Source: Planctomycetota bacterium (lineage in GTDB: Bacteria > Planctomycetota > UBA1135 > GCA-002686595). From it: DNA of 64,000 nucleotides. The translations under genes were made by a program, and so were the position numbers. Shown here piece by piece: positions 59,853 to 64,000 of the stretch; position 1 is the stretch's first letter; each line of letters begins with the position of its first letter. The notes under the pieces were generated by a model that did not search any database, was not told where the DNA came from, and saw only the letters and a list, made by a program, of their open reading frames with translations. Location of the stretch: the NCBI GenBank assembly GCA_029259635.1, contig JAJDEU010000032.1, positions 62,001 to 126,000 of the forward strand. The letters run 5' to 3'.

Positions 59853-61343
59853 ATGAAGAACCACAATTCCGATATCCGTCGACGGGGCAGCGCAACCGTC
59901 GTCGCCTTGCTCACCGTTGTCGTGCTCTTAGGAATCACCGGGGCGATGATCTCAATGACCTTTGGTACGAGCAAGGAGCGCAATGCTGCAGGCGCGAGGC
60001 TTCGGGCGTTTACCGCCGCGAACTCCGCCGTATCGCACACTCTCTCCAACATGTCAGCGGGTGCCGAGCCGACAAACGCGTCCGTTGGCAACACCGCCGC
60101 AGCCGACATCGCAGGAGCGATGAACAGTGCGACGGTACTCTCGAAGAAGGTCGCAAACTCGGTTCACTTTGACTCGACTCACTACTGGTCGGAAGTCACT
60201 GACAATCTCGATGGCACCTATACGATTGCAGCCACCGGAACTTCCGCAGGCGTTGCGCAGTCGATTCAAGTGATCGTCCAAGAGCAGGGAGGCGGCGTCT
60301 TCAACAACGCCGTATTCGCGGGCAATAGCGAGGGCGACCCGCTCTACACGCTCGATTTCGGCGGAACAGGCGGACAGGCCGACTCGATCATCGGAGATGT
60401 ATTCAGTGGTGGAAGCGTCGTCATGAACGACGAAGCCAACGTCACCGGCATGATCCGCGCTTCTGAGTCTGTTATCGGAGCTACGGGCGAGTCGAACGTC
60501 TCGCAACCGATCATCGACCTCTCAACGATGGACTACGCAGCGACGGCCGACTTCAACGTCGCCGACATGTTTGCCGCGGGCGCAACGCAGCGATACAACG
60601 CTGCGGGCGGTACGGCCTGGGAGCTTCCGGAATCGAGTCCAGCTCATATCTTCCGCAAGAATCCCGACGACCGAGCGGCCGACGTTAGCGGAACGGTCAA
60701 GGATGATTACTTCATCGAAGATCCCTACGAGAGTCCGAGAAACGACAGGATGGCCAACGGTCAGCGGGCTTACCGCATCAGCTTCTCGGGAACCAACGGA
60801 GAGCCCGGCGAGGACTCGAATAAGAAGGTCTTCTACATCGATGGAAATCTCTGGCTGCACAACCGCCCGGCGGGCTCGTTCTCGCTCTACGGAACTGGAG
60901 CAGATGGCGTACAAATCACCTTCGTCGTGAAGGGCAACATCTACATGTCCGACAACCTCTACTACGAGAACATGGAGGACGATGGAGTCGCCTTCGTAGC
61001 CATGAAGGACGATGCCGTGGAGGATAGTGGCAACATCTACTTCGGTGACCCGATCTACGGAACACTCGAAGAGATGCAGGCCTACATGTTCGCGGAGAAC
61101 AACTTCTACGACTCCAATCTCGACGAGTCGGGATCGGCTACGGTCAAGTTATTCGGGAACATGACTGCTGGAAACCAGGTTCTTATCGAACGCGACTATG
61201 GCGATTCGCACACTCAAATGAGTGTGGAATTCGACCCGCGCATCGCCGATGGTTCGCTGAGCATGCCGGGGTTGCCCTCTGTTCTCTTGGACGAGGGCAC
61301 TGGATTCCAAATCATGTCCTGGCACCGAGTAGCTGCTGAGTGA
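59853..61343 (+). CDS. PilX-like pilus-assembly protein
   Basis: 496 residues. The N-terminus RRRGSATVVALLTVVVLLG resembles PilX/GspK-type minor pilins without a full GFTLIE motif. The next residues contain a typical small-residue-rich region (LRAFTAANSAVSHTLS), and the large remainder is beta-rich with GNIYMSDNLYYENMEDDG-type repeats (right-handed beta-helix-like: FYIDGNLWLHN, VVKGNIYM). The size is large for a minor pilin. It is the third of three closely spaced pilin genes. Confidence 0.75.
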   Translation: MKNHNSDIRRRGSATVVALLTVVVLLGITGAMISMTFGTSKERNAAGARLRAFTAANSAVSHTLSNMSAGAEPTNASVGNTAAADIAGAMNSATVLSKKVANSVHFDSTHYWSEVTDNLDGTYTIAATGTSAGVAQSIQVIVQEQGGGVFNNAVFAGNSEGDPLYTLDFGGTGGQADSIIGDVFSGGSVVMNDEANVTGMIRASESVIGATGESNVSQPIIDLSTMDYAATADFNVADMFAAGATQRYNAAGGTAWELPESSPAHIFRKNPDDRAADVSGTVKDDYFIEDPYESPRNDRMANGQRAYRISFSGTNGEPGEDSNKKVFYIDGNLWLHNRPAGSFSLYGTGADGVQITFVVKGNIYMSDNLYYENMEDDGVAFVAMKDDAVEDSGNIYFGDPIYGTLEEMQAYMFAENNFYDSNLDESGSATVKLFGNMTAGNQVLIERDYGDSHTQMSVEFDPRIADGSLSMPGLPSVLLDEGTGFQIMSWHRVAAE

Positions 61344-61344
61344 C

Positions 61345-62667
61345 ATGGTTGGGAGGGAGCACATTTTCCTTCGCCTCGCCTGTGGTGCGGCGCTCGCGGT
61401 CGTTTTCGTAACGGCCGTTAACGCCGATAAGCTCGGTTCTGTTCGCGATGTACTCCGGCGCTCTCCCTTCGGGGAAGAGCGAACCGAAGAGGACGTCGCC
61501 AAGAGCCTGTATCAGACGGGCGCGGACATCACGCTCCTATTCCGGCTCTATACGGGAGAGCGAACCCTTACCGAAATCGATGAGGGTTTCACCGAGAGTG
61601 AATGGTGGCGCCACCCCGACAGGTTTGGGTCAACCTACCTTCAAACCCTCACCCAGTTCTCGCCGGACCGGGTTGTTGCTCATTTAGCGGAACGGACGAG
61701 CGGAAAAACGACGCTTGAGTTGCGCTTGCACTCCGTGCGAGTTTTGACCGCGTTGGAGTCTCCCGAGGGTATGGACCTCCTCATTGAAATCGCGAGCAGC
61801 TTCACCCCGATGCAGTACCGCTCGAGAACGGTCAGCCACTCCCTTGAGCAAGCCTTCTCCTCGATACTCGAATCGGATCGTCGTTCGATTGATCACCTTC
61901 GCGAGCGGACCGACGACCTTTCCGATCCCGTACTCGATATCGTAAGCGCCTCGATCAAGAGCGTACCCTGCCCCCAATCAGTAGCGTTTCTTGAATCTCA
62001 ATTCGAGATCGCCCCCTCTCAGAGTCCGCAATTCCTGGGTGACATTGCGGAAATGTACTGCGAGCGCCCGTGGCTGTTCGAAGGTGAAGCGCGCGAAGCC
62101 ATACGCCCTCATCTGTTCTCCGACGACTGGCAACTGCGAAGCGCTGCCGCTGTAGCACTCGCAAGAACCCGGGACCTTGACTCCCTTTCCTCGCTTGTCC
62201 TTTTACTCGATGACGAACAGGAAGCGGTGGCCGGGGCAACCAACTGGGCGATTAACGAGCTCACCGGGAGCTCGAAAATTCAATCGCCAGGGGAGTGGAC
62301 CGATTGGCTGGACCAAGAGCTTGCGTGGTGGGAGTCCTCCGAAGGTCAACTTCGTTACGCGCTTCAATCTGGCCAGCCCCACGCGATGATGGGTGCCGTT
62401 CGTTCCCTCGCGAACCGACCTCTTCTGCGTGACCAAGCTGCACAGGTATTGGTCGAAGCGCTCGACGGCTCTCAATCAGATTTTCAGAACACCATCTGCC
62501 GAACTCTGGAACAACTCGACTCCAAGACAGTTGTGCCCGCACTCGTTGAGCTCCTTGCGGTTCGCGATGTCGCAAGTCGCGAGACCATTCACGCGACCTT
62601 GGTCAAACTAGCCGGCGTCGACTTCGGACTCTATCCCGAAGACTGGGATCACTACATCGACGACTAA
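61345..62667 (+). CDS. HEAT-repeat periplasmic protein
   Basis: 440 residues from ATG 61345, one base after the previous stop. A signal segment (LRLACGAALAVVFVTAVNA) is followed by helical repeats of HEAT type, for example WQLRSAAAVALARTRDLDSL and RDQAAQVLVEALDGS, with Leu/Ala spacing of about 30 residues. No enzymatic motif was found. It probably provides a protein-binding scaffold for the neighbouring pilin proteins; that link rests on position only. Confidence 0.78.
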   Translation: MVGREHIFLRLACGAALAVVFVTAVNADKLGSVRDVLRRSPFGEERTEEDVAKSLYQTGADITLLFRLYTGERTLTEIDEGFTESEWWRHPDRFGSTYLQTLTQFSPDRVVAHLAERTSGKTTLELRLHSVRVLTALESPEGMDLLIEIASSFTPMQYRSRTVSHSLEQAFSSILESDRRSIDHLRERTDDLSDPVLDIVSASIKSVPCPQSVAFLESQFEIAPSQSPQFLGDIAEMYCERPWLFEGEAREAIRPHLFSDDWQLRSAAAVALARTRDLDSLSSLVLLLDDEQEAVAGATNWAINELTGSSKIQSPGEWTDWLDQELAWWESSEGQLRYALQSGQPHAMMGAVRSLANRPLLRDQAAQVLVEALDGSQSDFQNTICRTLEQLDSKTVVPALVELLAVRDVASRETIHATLVKLAGVDFGLYPEDWDHYIDD

Positions 62668-62728
62668 TCTCCGAACAACCCGAACACCGCCCCCCGACTC
62701 ACTTCTAAACACGGACCCTCTATCAGCC

Positions 62729-63199
62729 ATGAGTTCCCAACCATACAAGCGCCGTACGAGAAAACTGATCAACGGAAAGCTACAACTCAAGCTCACGCTC
62801 TGGGTTGTCGGCGTCGCGACACTTTCCATGTTGTTTCAGTTCGTCATTCTCTTTACGACGATCACGAAGGTCGGCGTAGAGCTTCCGAACGACTACCAAA
62901 TCTTTTTCGATCGACTGCCGGAACAACTCTTCAGGTCGTTCCTCGCATCACTGTCGATATCCCTCGCGGTTACCTTCGTCGCCGGAGTGCTTCTCACTCA
63001 CAGAATCGCCGGACCGCTCTATAGGTTTACGCAGTTCCTCAACGCCGTGAAGCGCGGAGAGCATCCCGACGTTTGCAGAATTCGCGCCAACGACGAGCTC
63101 CATGATTTCTGCGAGCTCCTCAACGAGACCACTGCTCCGCTTCGGGAGCAAGCCGCGGACGACTCCGATGAAGGTGAATCGGTAACCCGCGCAGCCTAG
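62729..63199 (+). CDS. Small membrane protein with HAMP-like domain
   Basis: 156 residues. Two transmembrane helices (LWVVGVATLSMLFQFVILFTT and LSISLAVTFVAGVLLTH) flank a periplasmic loop of about 35 residues. HRIAGPLYRFTQFLNAVKRGEH with a later NDELHDFCELLNE is the HAMP signature (conserved Pro and Asp-Glu). There is no kinase, methyl-accepting or cyclase domain after it. It lies downstream of the pilin genes, so a role in their control is possible. Terminal residues are acidic. Confidence 0.8.
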   Translation: MSSQPYKRRTRKLINGKLQLKLTLWVVGVATLSMLFQFVILFTTITKVGVELPNDYQIFFDRLPEQLFRSFLASLSISLAVTFVAGVLLTHRIAGPLYRFTQFLNAVKRGEHPDVCRIRANDELHDFCELLNETTAPLREQAADDSDEGESVTRAA

Positions 63200-63228
63200 G
63201 TCGAACGGCGGGTAGAGATTAGAGGGCT

Positions 63229-64000
63229 CTACTCGCGTTTGCGAAGCAGAAGTACACAGTCGAGTTGGTTGTCGGAGAGTGGGCGCTCTCCATCGAGTTG
63301 GTAGGAGAAGTCGTAGGTCGCTACATGCTCGAGTTCGGGCACGGATCGAAGTAGGGAGCGGAGCTGGCGAGCGTTGTACGTGCGGAAGGTCCAGTTCGTC
63401 TCCATTCGGCGCTCGCGCTCACCTTCCTTGACGACCATGCGCGAACGCACGCGCTCGGTCCGCAGTGTTCGGTTGGGCGGCCATCCCTGAATGTTACAGA
63501 CGACGTGGGTTCCGTCACGTTCCGCGACCCAACGCTCGCGGTTCCGCCGCGGATCGTCGTAGTCGCTGAGATGCATCCCGAGCACGTAGATTCCACCCGG
63601 AACCAAAGCGCGCGCCACGCTCTTTAGATGCCCACGCGCGTGCTCCTCCGTCAGCAAGTACTTGAAGGTGCTCACCAAACAATGCGCGAGGTCGAATCGT
63701 CCGCGCATCTTGAACGACTCCATCCGTTTCTGTGAGAGCGACGCCTCCAACCCCGATGCATCGAGGCGGCGCTTGGCAAACTCGAGCATCTCCGGAGAAA
63801 GATCAAAGCCAGTGACTTTGTAGCCGCGCGCCGCCATCTCCTCCAAGAGTCGCCCACTCCCACAGGCGGGTTCTAAGATTCGCTTGCCTGGTGCCGAACC
63901 GTAACGCGCCAGCGCCATCTCCAGAAAGGCACCTTCGAGATCGGTGTCCTCCTCGAAAATGATGTCGTAGTAGAGCGGCGACTCATACCAATCGAGTTCC
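63229..64000 (-). CDS. SAM-dependent methyltransferase, 5' end beyond the window
   Basis: The frame reads from the right edge ([20 protein letters not shown] precedes the Met at 63918 in frame), so the gene extends beyond 64000. [19 protein letters not shown] is motif I of class I methyltransferases, GFDLSPEML motif II and [15 protein letters not shown] the motif IV region. At least 257 residues are visible. It resembles the small-molecule methyltransferases with an N-terminal LYD-type DUF segment. Substrate unknown. Confidence 0.85.
   Translation of the reverse strand, partial: ELDWYESPLYYDIIFEEDTDLEGAFLEMALARYGSAPGKRILEPACGSGRLLEEMAARGYKVTGFDLSPEMLEFAKRRLDASGLEASLSQKRMESFKMRGRFDLAHCLVSTFKYLLTEEHARGHLKSVARALVPGGIYVLGMHLSDYDDPRRNRERWVAERDGTHVVCNIQGWPPNRTLRTERVRSRMVVKEGERERRMETNWTFRTYNARQLRSLLRSVPELEHVATYDFSYQLDGERPLSDNQLDCVLLLRKRE

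Noticed and set aside
1..64000. tRNA, rRNA and CRISPR arrays
   Set aside because: No tRNA-like T-arm (GTTCGAATC type) with a matching fold, no rRNA segment and no regularly spaced repeats were seen on reading; short matches such as GTTCGAACC near 230 lie inside genes. A tRNAscan or CRISPR search was not possible.

Overview
The window looks like a chromosome segment from a member of the Planctomycetota, GC-rich at roughly 60% by eye. The inference rests on gene content: FGly-type sulfatases (two with C-x-P-x-R), an ECF sigma factor beside a zinc-ribbon Ser/Thr kinase, a large secreted c-type cytochrome/propeller protein, an FG-GAP repeat protein, TPR-CHAT proteins and a pseudopilin set. No rRNA, tRNA, CRISPR array, IS element or phage gene was recognised. 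Assignments come from motifs read by eye, not from database searches.

Layout. 1-5.2 kb: gene fragment, lipoprotein sulfatase, ECF sigma factor plus kinase, a perfect 62-bp inverted repeat, and an AI-2E family permease. 5.2-6.6 kb: a lipoamide-dehydrogenase-like flavoprotein. 6.6-27.9 kb: a probable aryl polyene (xanthomonadin-like) pigment cluster. Its + arm carries a chorismatase, a halogenase-like flavoenzyme and a fused double-hotdog dehydratase. Its - arm carries a second halogenase-like flavoenzyme, an ACP, a ketosynthase, a catalytically dead ketosynthase (chain-length-factor-like), a glycosyltransferase and an LpxL-type acyltransferase. An AMP-forming ligase diverges from that operon. 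After a sulfatase and a small lipoprotein comes an export block: lipoprotein, MMPL exporter and LolA-like protein. A TonB receptor/YfiR pair sits between the two biosynthetic arms.

28-38 kb: large secreted proteins flanking an ECF sigma / membrane anti-sigma / exported TPR-CHAT protease operon. 38-43 kb: a pabA/trpG amidotransferase, a DUF4956-VTC pair (polyphosphate-type), an orphan HlyD-like adaptor and an LCAT-like lipoprotein. 43-48 kb: an oxidative pentose phosphate operon (zwf-pgl-DUF4105-gnd). 48-53.3 kb: FAD dehydrogenase, LMW tyrosine phosphatase, ferrochelatase and a secreted esterase. 53.4-56.2 kb: a DUF692 (MNIO) enzyme with its partner protein, divergent from moaA. 56.2-64 kb: a membrane sulfatase-fold protein, an RRM protein, three prepilin-like genes with a HEAT-repeat and a HAMP-like protein, and a methyltransferase cut by the window edge.

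How the pigment genes would work together (inference from family knowledge): chorismate is converted to a hydroxybenzoate, the ligase activates it, and it is loaded on the ACP. The KS/CLF pair extends it and the hotdog domains dehydrate it; the flavoenzymes may halogenate the ring. The acyltransferase and glycosyltransferase attach the polyene to a lipid, and the MMPL/LolA/lipoprotein set moves it to the outer membrane. No ketoreductase or phosphopantetheinyl transferase lies in the window, so these would have to be supplied from elsewhere. The most notable items are this cluster, the sigma/anti-sigma/CHAT module, the precursor-less MNIO pair and the long perfect inverted repeat.
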